Assembly (NCBI GenBank): GCA_030837785.1
Contig: JAUQYA010000013.1
Coordinates: 1-25,107 of the forward strand
Reading direction: 5' to 3'
From: Albidovulum sp.
Lineage (GTDB): Bacteria; Pseudomonadota; Alphaproteobacteria; Rhodobacterales; Rhodobacteraceae
Length of the DNA stretch: 25,107 nucleotides
The notes under the pieces are model-generated. The model was not told the DNA's origin and did no database searches. It saw nothing but the letters and a program-made list of their open reading frames with translations. The position numbers and the translations under genes were made by a program. This document shows positions 1 through 7,059 of this stretch, in pieces. Numbering within the stretch: position 1 is the stretch's first letter; every line of letters begins with the position of its first letter.

Positions 1-4
1 GTTT

Positions 5-52
5 CGGGGCTTGTCGCCGCCCCGCTTCGGCCCGTAGTTTGCCAAGAGGAAC
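5..52 (+). repeat. Hairpin and diverged intergenic element at window start
   Basis: A stem CGGGGC (5-10) pairs with GCCCCG (19-24) around an 8-base loop. It is followed by CGTAGTTTGCCAAGAGGAAC (33-52). This tail resembles the GTATTT-GCCAAGAAGAAG type tail of an element that recurs after gene ends in this window (5728-5777 and, reversed, 10993-11038). It probably lies at the 3' end of a gene just outside the window and may act as a terminator. The copy is diverged, so the assignment is tentative. Confidence 0.35.
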
Positions 53-81
53 CGGCGTTTGGAAGAGAGGAGACCCGCCCG

Positions 82-1068
82 ATGGGATCGCAGCGTCTGA
101 GTGTTGTCGTGACGCGACGCCTGCCCGCGGTCGTCGAGACCAGGATGCATGAACTCTTCGACGTGGAGCTGCGCGACCCCGACAGCCGGATGACGCGCGA
201 GGACCTTGCCGCGGCGATGCGGCGGGCGGACGTGCTGGTGCCCTGTCTCAACGACCAGATCGATGCCAACCTTCTGGCGCAGGCGGGCGACAAGCTGAAG
301 CTGATCGCCAACTATGGCGCGGGGGTGGATCATATCGACGTGGCCAGCGCCCGCCAGAGGGGCATTCTGGTGTCGAACACGCCCGGCGTGGTGACCGAGG
401 ACACTGCCGACATGACGATGGCGCTGATCCTCGCCGTCACCCGGCGCATTCCCGAAGGCCTGGCCGCCATGCAGGCCGGCGACTGGCAGGGCTGGTCGCC
501 GATGGCCTTTCTCGGCGGCCGCGTCGGCGGACGCAGGCTCGGCATTCTCGGCATGGGGCGGATCGGAACGGCGCTGGCCAAACGGGCGCGCGCCTTCGGA
601 ATGCAGGTGCACTACCACAACCGCAAGCGCCTCCGCCCCGAGCAGGAGGCGGAGGTGGAGGCGACCTACTGGGACAGTCTCGACCAGATGGTGGCACGGA
701 TGGACGTGATCTCGGTCAACTGCCCGCACACGCCCTCGACCTTCCACCTGATGAACGCGCGGCGGCTGAAGCTGATGAAACCCACCGCGGTGGTCGTCAA
801 CACTTCGCGCGGCGAGGTGATCGACGAGAACGCGCTGACCCGGATGCTCAGGGCGGGCGAGATCGCGGGCGCGGGGCTCGACGTGTTCGAGCACGGGCAT
901 GAGATCAACCCGCGGCTGAGGGAGTTGCCGAACGTCGTCCTGCTGCCGCACATGGGGTCGGCCACGGTCGAGGGCCGGGTGGAGATGGGCGAGAAGGTCA
1001 TCATCAACATCAAGACCTTCGCCGATGGCCACCGGCCGCCCGACCTGGTCGTGCCGGGGATGCTCTAG
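82..1068 (+). CDS. D-2-hydroxyacid dehydrogenase (glyoxylate/hydroxypyruvate reductase type)
   Basis: This 328-residue cytosolic enzyme should reduce a 2-ketoacid such as glyoxylate or hydroxypyruvate with NAD(P)H, or run the reverse reaction. The length matches the D-isomer-specific 2-hydroxyacid dehydrogenase family. The N-terminal half carries ANYGAGVDHID and SNTPGVVTEDTADM. The nucleotide-binding motif GILGMGRIG follows near residue 155. The catalytic set is visible: Arg in NTSRGEVID, Glu in GLDVFEHGHE and His in LLPHMGSAT. The ATG at 82 follows a purine-rich GAGAGGAG ribosome site. The stop lies only 4 bases before the next gene, so the two are probably co-transcribed. The family is clear, but the exact substrate cannot be read from sequence, so I give no symbol. 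Confidence 0.93.
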   Translation: MGSQRLSVVVTRRLPAVVETRMHELFDVELRDPDSRMTREDLAAAMRRADVLVPCLNDQIDANLLAQAGDKLKLIANYGAGVDHIDVASARQRGILVSNTPGVVTEDTADMTMALILAVTRRIPEGLAAMQAGDWQGWSPMAFLGGRVGGRRLGILGMGRIGTALAKRARAFGMQVHYHNRKRLRPEQEAEVEATYWDSLDQMVARMDVISVNCPHTPSTFHLMNARRLKLMKPTAVVVNTSRGEVIDENALTRMLRAGEIAGAGLDVFEHGHEINPRLRELPNVVLLPHMGSATVEGRVEMGEKVIINIKTFADGHRPPDLVVPGML

Positions 1069-1072
1069 GGCC

Positions 1073-1519
1073 ATGACTGCGGGCCAGATCGTCGCGCTGG
1101 TGCTGATCTGCCTCGGCGGGATGGCGGTGGCGGTGCAGGCTCCGGTGAACGGCGCGCTGTCGCGGTCGCTGGCGAATCCGCTTGCGGCGGCGGCGGTGTC
1201 GTTCGGGGTCGGCTTCGCCATCCTGATCGCGGTGACGCTGGCCAGCGCCGGGCCCGCGCCGTTCGCGCGCGCCGCCGGCGCGCCGGGCTGGCAGTTTCTC
1301 GGCGGGTTCCTCGGCGCCTTCTACGTCTGGGCCATGACCAGCGCGATCGGCACGGTCGGGGCGCTGACCGCACTTGCGGCGCTGATCCTCGGGCAACTGG
1401 CGGCGGGGCTTGTCCTTGACCATGTCGGCGCCTTCGGCCTGCCGGTGCAGCCGGTATCGATGCGCCGCATCGCCGCCGTCGCGCTGGTTGCGGCCGGGCT
1501 TTTCCTGTCGCGTGGATAG
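1073..1519 (+). CDS. Small DMT-superfamily membrane protein, YdcZ (DUF606) family
   Basis: This is a 148-residue hydrophobic protein with about five membrane segments. It matches the single-unit YdcZ/DUF606 branch of the drug/metabolite transporter superfamily. The first helix carries the family pattern of a Gln followed by Asn (VAVQAPVNGALSRSLANP), then a glycine-rich second helix (SFGVGFAIL). I chose the ATG at 1073 because it starts the first helix (MTAGQIVALV) and lies 4 bases after the upstream stop. An in-frame ATG at 1025 would lie inside the dehydrogenase gene. Members are assumed to be small-molecule exporters or importers, and the substrate is unknown. Coupling with the dehydrogenase hints at transport of a hydroxy or keto acid, which is inference only. 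Confidence 0.85.
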   Translation: MTAGQIVALVLICLGGMAVAVQAPVNGALSRSLANPLAAAAVSFGVGFAILIAVTLASAGPAPFARAAGAPGWQFLGGFLGAFYVWAMTSAIGTVGALTALAALILGQLAAGLVLDHVGAFGLPVQPVSMRRIAAVALVAAGLFLSRG

Positions 1520-1532
1520 GGCGGACGAGGCC

Positions 1533-1658
1533 GGGGGGGGGGCGCAAAAACACCGGCCCGGCGCCGCAATCCTGCCCGGATGGTCGGGCATCCAGACACC
1601 GGAACCATTCGGGGCGGCCAGCGGGGGCCGCCACCAGGGTCATCAGGTCGGGGCAGCG
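1533..1658. other. Intergenic stretch with G10 run and two hairpins
   Basis: A homopolymer of ten G lies at 1533-1542. Two perfect stems follow: TGCCCG/CGGGCA (1573-1578 with 1585-1590, 6-base loop) and GGCGGCC/GGCCGCC (1613-1619 with 1626-1632, 6-base loop). Neither is followed by a T run, so they are weak terminator candidates. They could instead sit in the leader of the gene at 1659. Confidence 0.4.
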
Positions 1659-2033
1659 ATGTCGAAACTCCATCTTGGCGGGTTCGTGGTGATCGCGGCG
1701 GTTGCGGCAGGTGGCGCGGACTATGTCAACCAGGCCCGCCTGGCCGGATCGGCGCCGGCATCCTTCGGCGCCTCCGCCTATGCCGCCACGATTTCCGCGC
1801 GCGTCCTCGGCAGCCAGTCGGCGCCTGCCGCGCCCGCCGTGGTCGCCCGCGCCGCCGGCACTCCGGATGGCGGCGGGCCCAAACGAGCCGGGGCCGCATC
1901 CGAGGGCAAGTCGGGGGGCCTGTTCGGCGGCGGCGCGGCGAACGATACCCGGCCAGTCGCCAGCGCCGGCGGGTTCGAGGGCAACTGCGCACTTCTGAAC
2001 GGCGTCAGGCGGTGCAGCACCGGCGACGATTGA
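1659..2033 (+). CDS. Small exported or membrane-anchored protein of unknown function
   Basis: I do not recognise the family. The 124-residue product begins with a short hydrophobic segment (GGFVVIAAVAAGGADYV, about residues 7-23) that looks like an uncleaved anchor or signal sequence. An Ala/Gly/Pro/Ser-rich middle follows, with a glycine cluster (GGLFGGGAAND). The end carries two cysteines in CALLNGVRRC, which could form a small disulfide loop outside the cytoplasm. The start at 1659 fits because the hydrophobic segment follows at once; the open frame upstream lacks such character. Codon use is as GC-rich as in the neighbours. The gene faces qor with 33 bases between the stops. I judge it real because of the clean N-terminal segment, but overprediction is possible. 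Confidence 0.6.
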   Translation: MSKLHLGGFVVIAAVAAGGADYVNQARLAGSAPASFGASAYAATISARVLGSQSAPAAPAVVARAAGTPDGGGPKRAGAASEGKSGGLFGGGAANDTRPVASAGGFEGNCALLNGVRRCSTGDD

Positions 2034-2044
2034 GCCCCCGGGGT

Positions 2045-2086
2045 CGTCAAGATCGGGTCGTCAGGATCAGAGCGTCAGGATCGTCG
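2045..2086. repeat. Three 14-bp tandem repeats at the end of qor
   Basis: The core CGTCARGATC begins at 2045, 2059 and 2073, an exact 14-base period. The array crosses the stop codon of the minus-strand quinone oxidoreductase (2067-2069), so its last codons are repeat-derived. It fills the short gap between two convergent genes. The copies are imperfect outside the 10-base core. Confidence 0.7.
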
Positions 2087-3041
2087 ATCCCGTCGTCGCC
2101 CGCGCCTCGAGCGCGCGGTGGGCGTCGGCCACCCGCTCCAGCGGGAAGCGCTGGCCGATGTCGATCTTTACCTCGCCCGACAGAATCTTGGCGAAGAGGC
2201 GGCCTGCCATCTGCTGGCAGGTGGCATGGTCGGCGATATGGGTGAAGAGCGTCGGCCGGGTGATCTTGAGCGAGCCCTTGGCGGCAAGCGTCAGAAGGTC
2301 CAGCGGCGGCACCGGGCCGGAGGCATTGCCGAAGCTGATCATCATTCCGAACGGACGAAGCGCATTCAGCGAGCCCTCGAACGTGTCGCGGCCGACTGAA
2401 TCCATCACCACGTCCACGCCGCGCCCGGCGGTGATCTCGCGCACGCGGGCGGCGAAGTCCTCGGTCCGGTAGTTGATCGCATGGGTCGCGCCGTGGTCGA
2501 GCGCGAGGCGGCATTTCTCGGCCGACCCGGCGGTCGCGATGAGGTTGATCCCTTCGGACCGCGCCCACTGGCAGGCGATCAGGCCGACACCGCCCGCCGC
2601 GGCATGAAAGAGCACCCAGTCCCCGCGCGCGATCGGCGTGGTGCGTTTGAAGAGATAGTCGACCGTCAGCCCCTTCAGCATCGCCCCGGCCGCTTCGTCG
2701 AAGGAAATGCCCTCCGGCAGCGGGCAGACCTGGAACGCCGGCATCACCCGCGCCTCGGTGTAGGCGCCGGCGGGCTGGGCGGCATAGGCCGCGCGGTCGC
2801 CGGGTTTCAGGTGGGTGACGCCCTCGCCCACCGCCTCGACCACGCCGGCGGCCTCCATCCCCAGGGCGGCGGGCTGTTGCATCCGGTAAAGCCCCGAGCG
2901 CTGGTAGACGTCGATGAAATTGAGCCCGCAGGCCCGGTGGCGGATGCGGATCTCACCCCGTCCGGGATCACCCACCGGGCAATCGGCAATCTTCAGGACC
3001 TCGGGTCCGCCGTGCTCCTCGACGAGGACGGTGCGTGCCAT
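2067..3041 (-). CDS. qor: NADPH:quinone oxidoreductase, zinc-independent MDR family (Qor)
   Basis: This 324-residue cytosolic reductase transfers electrons from NADPH to quinones or related enones. It follows E. coli Qor almost throughout: GGPEVLK at the N-terminus, the core GLNFIDVYQRSGLY, GMEAAGVVEAVGEGV, then the nucleotide-binding HAAAGGVGLIACQWA, NYRTEDF and DSVGRDTFEGSL. The cysteine and histidine zinc ligands of alcohol dehydrogenases are absent, as expected for this branch. The ATG at 3041 has a strong AAGGAGG site six bases upstream. It is transcribed away from the dehydrogenase at 3215, sharing a 173-base region. The C-terminus ends in a short tandem repeat shared with the intergenic DNA. 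The family is secure; the physiological quinone is not known. Confidence 0.93.
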   Translation of the reverse strand: MARTVLVEEHGGPEVLKIADCPVGDPGRGEIRIRHRACGLNFIDVYQRSGLYRMQQPAALGMEAAGVVEAVGEGVTHLKPGDRAAYAAQPAGAYTEARVMPAFQVCPLPEGISFDEAAGAMLKGLTVDYLFKRTTPIARGDWVLFHAAAGGVGLIACQWARSEGINLIATAGSAEKCRLALDHGATHAINYRTEDFAARVREITAGRGVDVVMDSVGRDTFEGSLNALRPFGMMISFGNASGPVPPLDLLTLAAKGSLKITRPTLFTHIADHATCQQMAGRLFAKILSGEVKIDIGQRFPLERVADAHRALEARATTGSTILTL

Positions 3042-3135
3042 GTGGCGCCTCCTTCACAACACTTACCCGAAGTTTAGACGCCCCGGCCGCGCCGGTCGAG
3101 GGTCGCGCGGCACCGCCCATGTCGTTTTTCCATCG

Positions 3136-3189
3136 CGACATGTCGGGCTCACCTTTCCGGATTCCGGCCGCTGTGACAGATAGGATGTC
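3136..3189. promoter_or_regulatory. Dyad-rich divergent control region (GACA/TGTC half-sites)
   Basis: Between the divergent starts at 3041 and 3215 lie a 10-base perfect palindrome CGACATGTCG (3136-3145) and a second pair of the same half-sites, GACA-N7-TGTC (3175-3189). A CTGTGACAG element (3171-3179) overlaps the second pair. A dimeric regulator could bind here and control either gene. No regulator gene is adjacent and no convincing -35/-10 pair was found, so this is tentative. Confidence 0.3.
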
Positions 3190-3214
3190 ATCCAAATTCA
3201 CGGGGAGTCGGCCG

Positions 3215-5716
3215 ATGAAGACCCATGTCAAAGCCCTTGTCGTCGGTGGCGGCGCCGTCGGCACCGGGATCGCCTATCACCTGGCCAAGGCGGGCTGGGA
3301 CACCATGCTGCTGGAGCGGGACGAACTGACCTCCGGCTCCACCTGGCACGCGGCGGGGCTGCTCCCGCTCTTCAACATGAGCTTCGCCACCACCCATATC
3401 CACAAGTATTCGGTCGATTTCTACAAGTCGCTCGAGGCGGAGACGGGGCTGAACGCGGGCTTCGCCGTGGTCGGCAACCTGCGCATGGCGCAGACCGACG
3501 CGCGGATGGACGAATACATGCTCTATTCGTCCGTGGCCGAAACGGCGGGCGTCTACCATGAATTCCTGACCCCGGCGCAGATCAAGGAGCGCTGGCCGCT
3601 GGTCCGCACCGACGATCTGAAGGGTGCGCTCTTCCATCCCCAGGACGGCTATATCAACCCCGCCGACGTGACCCAGGCGATGGCCAAGGGCGCGCGCCAG
3701 CTTGGCGTGACGATCGAACGCAAGTGGCAGGTCGACGGCTACCGCTGGACCGGGTCGGAGTGGATCGTCTCGGTCACCAAGATGGTGGAGAAGGGCGGCA
3801 ACCTTGTGCCCTCGGACGAAAAGACCGAAATCCATGCCGAGCATGTGGTGACGGCGACCGGCAACCATGCCCAGCGCACCGCCCGGCTTCTGGGCATCCG
3901 CATCCCCGCGATCCCGGTCGAGCACCAGTATATCGTGACCGAGCCTGACCCGATGCTACAGGCCTGGCGGAAGGCCGGGAACCCCGAGCATCCGGTGCTG
4001 CGCGATGCCGACGCCAAGTGGTATGTGCGCGAGGAGCGCGGCGGCTGGATCCTCGGACCTTACGAAAAGGGCGCCCCGGCGCGGTTCCTCTATGACGTTC
4101 CGGAAAGCTTCCGCGCCGATCTCTTCCCGCTCGACCTCGAGCGGATCGAGCAGGAATACACCGACTTCATCCACCGCATTCCCACCTCCGAGACCGTGGG
4201 CCTCAAGGACGATTTCAACGGGCCGATCTGCTATACGCCGGACGGCAACCCGCTCGTCGGCCCGGCGCCGGGGCTGCGCAACATGTGGCTCGCCGAAGGC
4301 TTCTCCTTCGGCATCACCGCGGCGGGCGGCACCGGCTATTACCTTGCCCAGATGATGGTCAACGGCGAGGCCGAGATCGACATGGCCTCGCTCGACCCCA
4401 AGCGCTACGGCAACTGGATGACGACCGAATATGCCGCGCGCAAGAACGAGGAATGCTACGACCACGTCTTCATCCTTCACCACCCCGATGAAGAACGCGA
4501 GGCCTGCCGGCCCCTGCGCACCGCGCCCGCCTATGACCGGCAGAAGGCGGCGGGCGCCCAGTTCGGCCAGGTGAACGGCTGGGAGCGGCCGAACTACTAC
4601 GGGCCGAAGGACGCGCCCGCGAGCTTCGACCACGACGCCCGCTCGTTCCGCCGCGGCGCCTGGTGGCAATACGCGGTGGAGGAGGCCAGGGCGGTCCGCG
4701 AGACCGCCGGGCTGATCGACGCCTCGGCCTTCACCAAGCACATCCTGCGCGGACCGGGCGCCACCGCCTTCCTCGACTGGTTCACCTGCAACGCGCTGCC
4801 GAAGGTCGGCCGGATCAACCTGACCTATGCGCTGACCGATGCCGGCACGACGCGGACGGAATACACCATCGTTCGCAACGGCGAGAACGACTACTACCTG
4901 GTGAGTGCGGGGGCCTGGACGGCCTATGACGCGGATTACCTGAGGAAATCGGCCGAGGACTTCATGGCCCGCGGCGGCGGGCATGTCGACATCCACGACG
5001 TCACCACCCAATGGGGCGTCTTCGCGCTCGCCGGGCCGGCTTCGCGCGACATCCTGAAGGAGATCGTCAAGGACGCCGATCCGGCGACGGTGCTGTCGAA
5101 CAAGCGCTTCCCCTGGCTTTCGGCGCGGCGGATCGAGCTCGGCATGTGCCCGGTCAGCGCGATCCGCGTCGCCTATACCGGCGAGCTTGGCTGGGAACTG
5201 CACCACCCTGTCGAGATGGGCCGCTATCTCTGGGATCTGCTGGTCGCAGCGGGCGCGAAGCACGGGATGAAGCTCGTCGGCGCCCGGGCGCAGAACTGGC
5301 TGAGGCAGGAAAAGAGCTACCGCGCCTTCGGCACCGAGCTTGGCCGGGATGCGACGCCCGCCGAAGCCGGGCTCGACCGGTTCATCGACCGGGGCAAGGA
5401 CTTCCGCGGCAAGGCGGCGATGGAGAAGACCGGCATCCGCGGGATGTGCGTGACGCTCTTGATCGACGGCCCCTCGGACACCGATCCCTGGGGCAAGGAG
5501 GCGATCCTGCTGAACGGCGAGAAGGTCGGACGGCTCACCTCGGGCGGGTATTCGGTGGCCTTCGGCAAGCAGATCGGCATGGGCTATGTCCGCCCCGACC
5601 TCGCCGCGGTCGGCACGAAGCTGAAGGTGCGGATGCTGCGCCAGGAATGGGACGCGGTGGTGACCGAGGACAGCCCCTTCGATCCCCAGAACGCGCGCAT
5701 CCGCGTCGACGGCTGA
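3215..5716 (+). CDS. FAD-dependent dimethylglycine/sarcosine dehydrogenase with fused GcvT-type folate domain
   Basis: This 833-residue enzyme should oxidatively demethylate dimethylglycine or sarcosine and pass the one-carbon unit to tetrahydrofolate. The N-terminus holds the DAO-type FAD site GGGAVGTG (residues 11-18). STWHAAGLL follows, where His45 is the position of covalent flavin attachment in mammalian dimethylglycine and sarcosine dehydrogenases. The flavoprotein part ends near residue 370, a short FAO_M-like linker follows (to about 430), and the rest reads as an aminomethyltransferase (GcvT) domain with its C-terminal barrel (about 430-825). Length is typical of the family. The ATG at 3215 follows GGGGAG and starts exactly at the Rossmann strand; an in-frame ATG at 3185 is a weaker choice. 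It is likely monocistronic, ending at a hairpin element. Which of the two substrates is used cannot be decided here. Confidence 0.9.
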   Translation: MKTHVKALVVGGGAVGTGIAYHLAKAGWDTMLLERDELTSGSTWHAAGLLPLFNMSFATTHIHKYSVDFYKSLEAETGLNAGFAVVGNLRMAQTDARMDEYMLYSSVAETAGVYHEFLTPAQIKERWPLVRTDDLKGALFHPQDGYINPADVTQAMAKGARQLGVTIERKWQVDGYRWTGSEWIVSVTKMVEKGGNLVPSDEKTEIHAEHVVTATGNHAQRTARLLGIRIPAIPVEHQYIVTEPDPMLQAWRKAGNPEHPVLRDADAKWYVREERGGWILGPYEKGAPARFLYDVPESFRADLFPLDLERIEQEYTDFIHRIPTSETVGLKDDFNGPICYTPDGNPLVGPAPGLRNMWLAEGFSFGITAAGGTGYYLAQMMVNGEAEIDMASLDPKRYGNWMTTEYAARKNEECYDHVFILHHPDEEREACRPLRTAPAYDRQKAAGAQFGQVNGWERPNYYGPKDAPASFDHDARSFRRGAWWQYAVEEARAVRETAGLIDASAFTKHILRGPGATAFLDWFTCNALPKVGRINLTYALTDAGTTRTEYTIVRNGENDYYLVSAGAWTAYDADYLRKSAEDFMARGGGHVDIHDVTTQWGVFALAGPASRDILKEIVKDADPATVLSNKRFPWLSARRIELGMCPVSAIRVAYTGELGWELHHPVEMGRYLWDLLVAAGAKHGMKLVGARAQNWLRQEKSYRAFGTELGRDATPAEAGLDRFIDRGKDFRGKAAMEKTGIRGMCVTLLIDGPSDTDPWGKEAILLNGEKVGRLTSGGYSVAFGKQIGMGYVRPDLAAVGTKLKVRMLRQEWDAVVTEDSPFDPQNARIRVDG

Positions 5717-5727
5717 CGACCGCGATT

Positions 5728-5777
5728 GCCGGGGGCGCTGCCCCCGGCGCCCCGGGGGTATTTCGGCAACGAAGAAG
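5728..5777 (+). terminator. Hairpin terminator within a recurring intergenic element
   Basis: A perfect 9-bp stem GCCGGGGGC (5728-5736) and GCCCCCGGC (5740-5748) closes a GCT loop 11 bases after the dehydrogenase stop. It is followed by a second C/G-rich fold and GGGGGTATTT, then CGGCAACGAAGAAG (to 5777). The stem plus short T run fits a rho-independent terminator. The whole block resembles an intergenic element that I recall as common in Rhodobacteraceae, and a reversed copy lies at 10993-11038. Confidence 0.65.
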
Positions 5778-5805
5778 CGGGGCGGTGACGAAGGGGGCGG
5801 ACGAC

Positions 5806-6150
5806 TTATCCCTTCGCGGCCGCGAGTTCGTCCCAGCAGGCCAGCGCCGTGCCCGCATACATCAGCGTCGGCCCGCCACCCATCTGGATCGCCATCGCGA
5901 GGACATCGCCAAGTTCCTCGCGGGTGGCGCCCGCCCTCATCAGCGCCTCGACATGGAAGTTGATGCAGGGCGCGCAGCACTGCACCAGCGCCATGCCGAG
6001 CGCCACGTATTCCTTTTCCTTCACCGACAGCGGGCCGTTATCCTTCACCGCCTTCGAGAGCGTGGAAAAGCCCTGGGTGGCGGCGGGGATGGCCTTGTAA
6101 AGCTCGCGCAGCTCGGCGCGGGTGTTGGTGATGGCGTCGCTGTAGCTCAT
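5806..6150 (-). CDS. AhpD-like / carboxymuconolactone decarboxylase family protein
   Basis: This 114-residue protein has the single-domain AhpD-like fold signature. The redox centre is Cys59-Ala-Pro-Cys62 followed by His66, the CxxC-x3-H pattern of peroxidase-type members, with conserved acidic residues just upstream (KEKEYVAL, 44-51). The helix after it (MRAGATREELGDVLAMAI) is also typical. Members with this pair act as alkylhydroperoxidase-like reductases or in thiol redox. True gamma-carboxymuconolactone decarboxylases lack the CxxC, so decarboxylation is unlikely. Start at 6150 follows a GAGGTG site. Two dyads stand upstream (6178-6199 and 6205-6220), the second of Crp/Fnr type, which suggests oxygen- or NO-responsive control. 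The family is sure; the physiological substrate is unknown. Confidence 0.88.
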   Translation of the reverse strand: MSYSDAITNTRAELRELYKAIPAATQGFSTLSKAVKDNGPLSVKEKEYVALGMALVQCCAPCINFHVEALMRAGATREELGDVLAMAIQMGGGPTLMYAGTALACWDELAAAKG

Positions 6151-6177
6151 GGGTCACCTCAGGTCTGGACGCCGCAG

Positions 6178-6199
6178 GGATGCCACCGGAGCGGCATCC
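6178..6199 (-). promoter_or_regulatory. 7-bp inverted repeat in the leader of the AhpD-like gene
   Basis: GGATGCC (6178-6184) and GGCATCC (6193-6199) are perfectly complementary around an 8-base spacer. It lies 28-49 bases upstream of the AhpD-like start and downstream of the GH25 stop. It could be an operator, an RNA hairpin in the 5' leader, or a weak terminator; there is no T run, which argues against the last. Confidence 0.45.
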
Positions 6200-6204
6200 T
6201 CCAC

Positions 6205-6220
6205 CTTGACCTCGGTCAAG
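6205..6220 (-). promoter_or_regulatory. Candidate Crp/Fnr-family operator upstream of the AhpD-like gene
   Basis: CTTGACC (6205-6211) and GGTCAAG (6214-6220) form a 16-base dyad with perfect 7-base arms. Its core TTGAC-N4-GTCAA fits the TTGA-N6-TCAA pattern bound by the Fnr/FixK/Nnr/Dnr branch of the Crp family. It is centred about 62 bases upstream of the start at 6150. That would place it near -41 for a leader of about 21 bases, as in class II activation. No clear -10 box was found. Confidence 0.45.
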
Positions 6221-6249
6221 ATATTCGCAAGCCGGAATGCGACGTCGCG

Positions 6250-7023
6250 TCAGAGGCTGCGCCGGGCGCGCCAGCGGGCCCAGTCCGCCTCGGACCCCGC
6301 GAAGGCGTTGAGGTCGACCGCCCCCGGCACCCCCTTGACGAGGCCGGTGCCGGTGTATTGCCAGAAACTCCAGCTCTGGCCGGGAAAGGTCTTCCGCGGG
6401 TGGCCGGCGACGGAGCGAAGCCAGAATTCCTCGCGCCCGAGCCGGCCGAGGTCGTTGTTGGCGAAGAAGTCGACCGTGGTGTAGATCACCGGGCGCTGGC
6501 CGTAGTGGCGGGCGACGATGTCCTGGAAGGTCACGATCTCGGACCGGATGGTCTCGGGCGCGGGTCGCGCCCGGCAGGTACGGGAGGCGTGGTTCCACTC
6601 GATGTCGAGCACGGGGGGCAGCGCGCCCGGCTCGCGCGGGACATGGGCGATGAACCAGGCAGCCTGTTCGGCGGCCGGCCGGCAGAGGTAGTAGAAGTGA
6701 TAGGCGCCGCGCGGCAGCCCGGCACGGGCCGCGCCGTGCCAGTTGGTCTCGAAGCTGGGGTCGGTGTGATCGCCCCCCTCGGTCGCCTTCAGGAAGGCGA
6801 AGGACACGCCCGACCGGGCGACGCGGTGCCAGTCGACATCGCCCTGATAGCGCGACACATCGATGCCGTGGACGGCGTGGCGGGCGGGCGTCAGCCCGCG
6901 CCAGTCGTAGGGGTCGAGATCGCGGAACCGGTCAGGAATGCCCCGCGCCCGTTCGCCGGAGCCGCCGCAGGCCGCGAGCGCCAGAAGCGCCATCCCGATC
7001 AGCCCCGCCCGGATCGCCCGCAT
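6250..7023 (-). CDS. Glycoside hydrolase family 25 (lysozyme-like) lipoprotein
   Basis: This is a 257-residue muramidase-type protein predicted to be anchored as a lipoprotein. A short basic N-terminus and hydrophobic stretch end in the lipobox LAAC with Cys19. The catalytic domain starts at HGIDVSRYQGDVDW (Asp55). It continues with FLKATEGGDHTDP, RGAYHFYYL and the active-site strand PPVLDIEWNH (Asp140, Glu142 in the DxE motif). It ends with FWQYTGTG and VDLNAF. Its job is probably cleavage of the glycan strand in cell-wall turnover. The ATG at 7023 has a GGAGGG ribosome site; an in-frame ATG at 7053 would add ten residues before the signal sequence and has no such site. It follows the flavoenzyme gene by 36 bases and may share its transcript. 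Confidence 0.9.
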   Translation of the reverse strand: MRAIRAGLIGMALLALAACGGSGERARGIPDRFRDLDPYDWRGLTPARHAVHGIDVSRYQGDVDWHRVARSGVSFAFLKATEGGDHTDPSFETNWHGAARAGLPRGAYHFYYLCRPAAEQAAWFIAHVPREPGALPPVLDIEWNHASRTCRARPAPETIRSEIVTFQDIVARHYGQRPVIYTTVDFFANNDLGRLGREEFWLRSVAGHPRKTFPGQSWSFWQYTGTGLVKGVPGAVDLNAFAGSEADWARWRARRSL

Positions 7024-7059
7024 CGCCTGTCCCTCCGATGGTCTTTTGGGCAAAGTCTC

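Noticed and set aside
1533..1542. G10 run as a phase-variation switch
   Set aside because: It lies 90-125 bases before the next start, outside a recognisable promoter spacer, and no other sign of phase variation is present.
3956..5980. Long antisense frame over the dimethylglycine-type dehydrogenase
   Set aside because: It is a shadow of the strongly supported flavoprotein gene and its composition is that of reversed codons.
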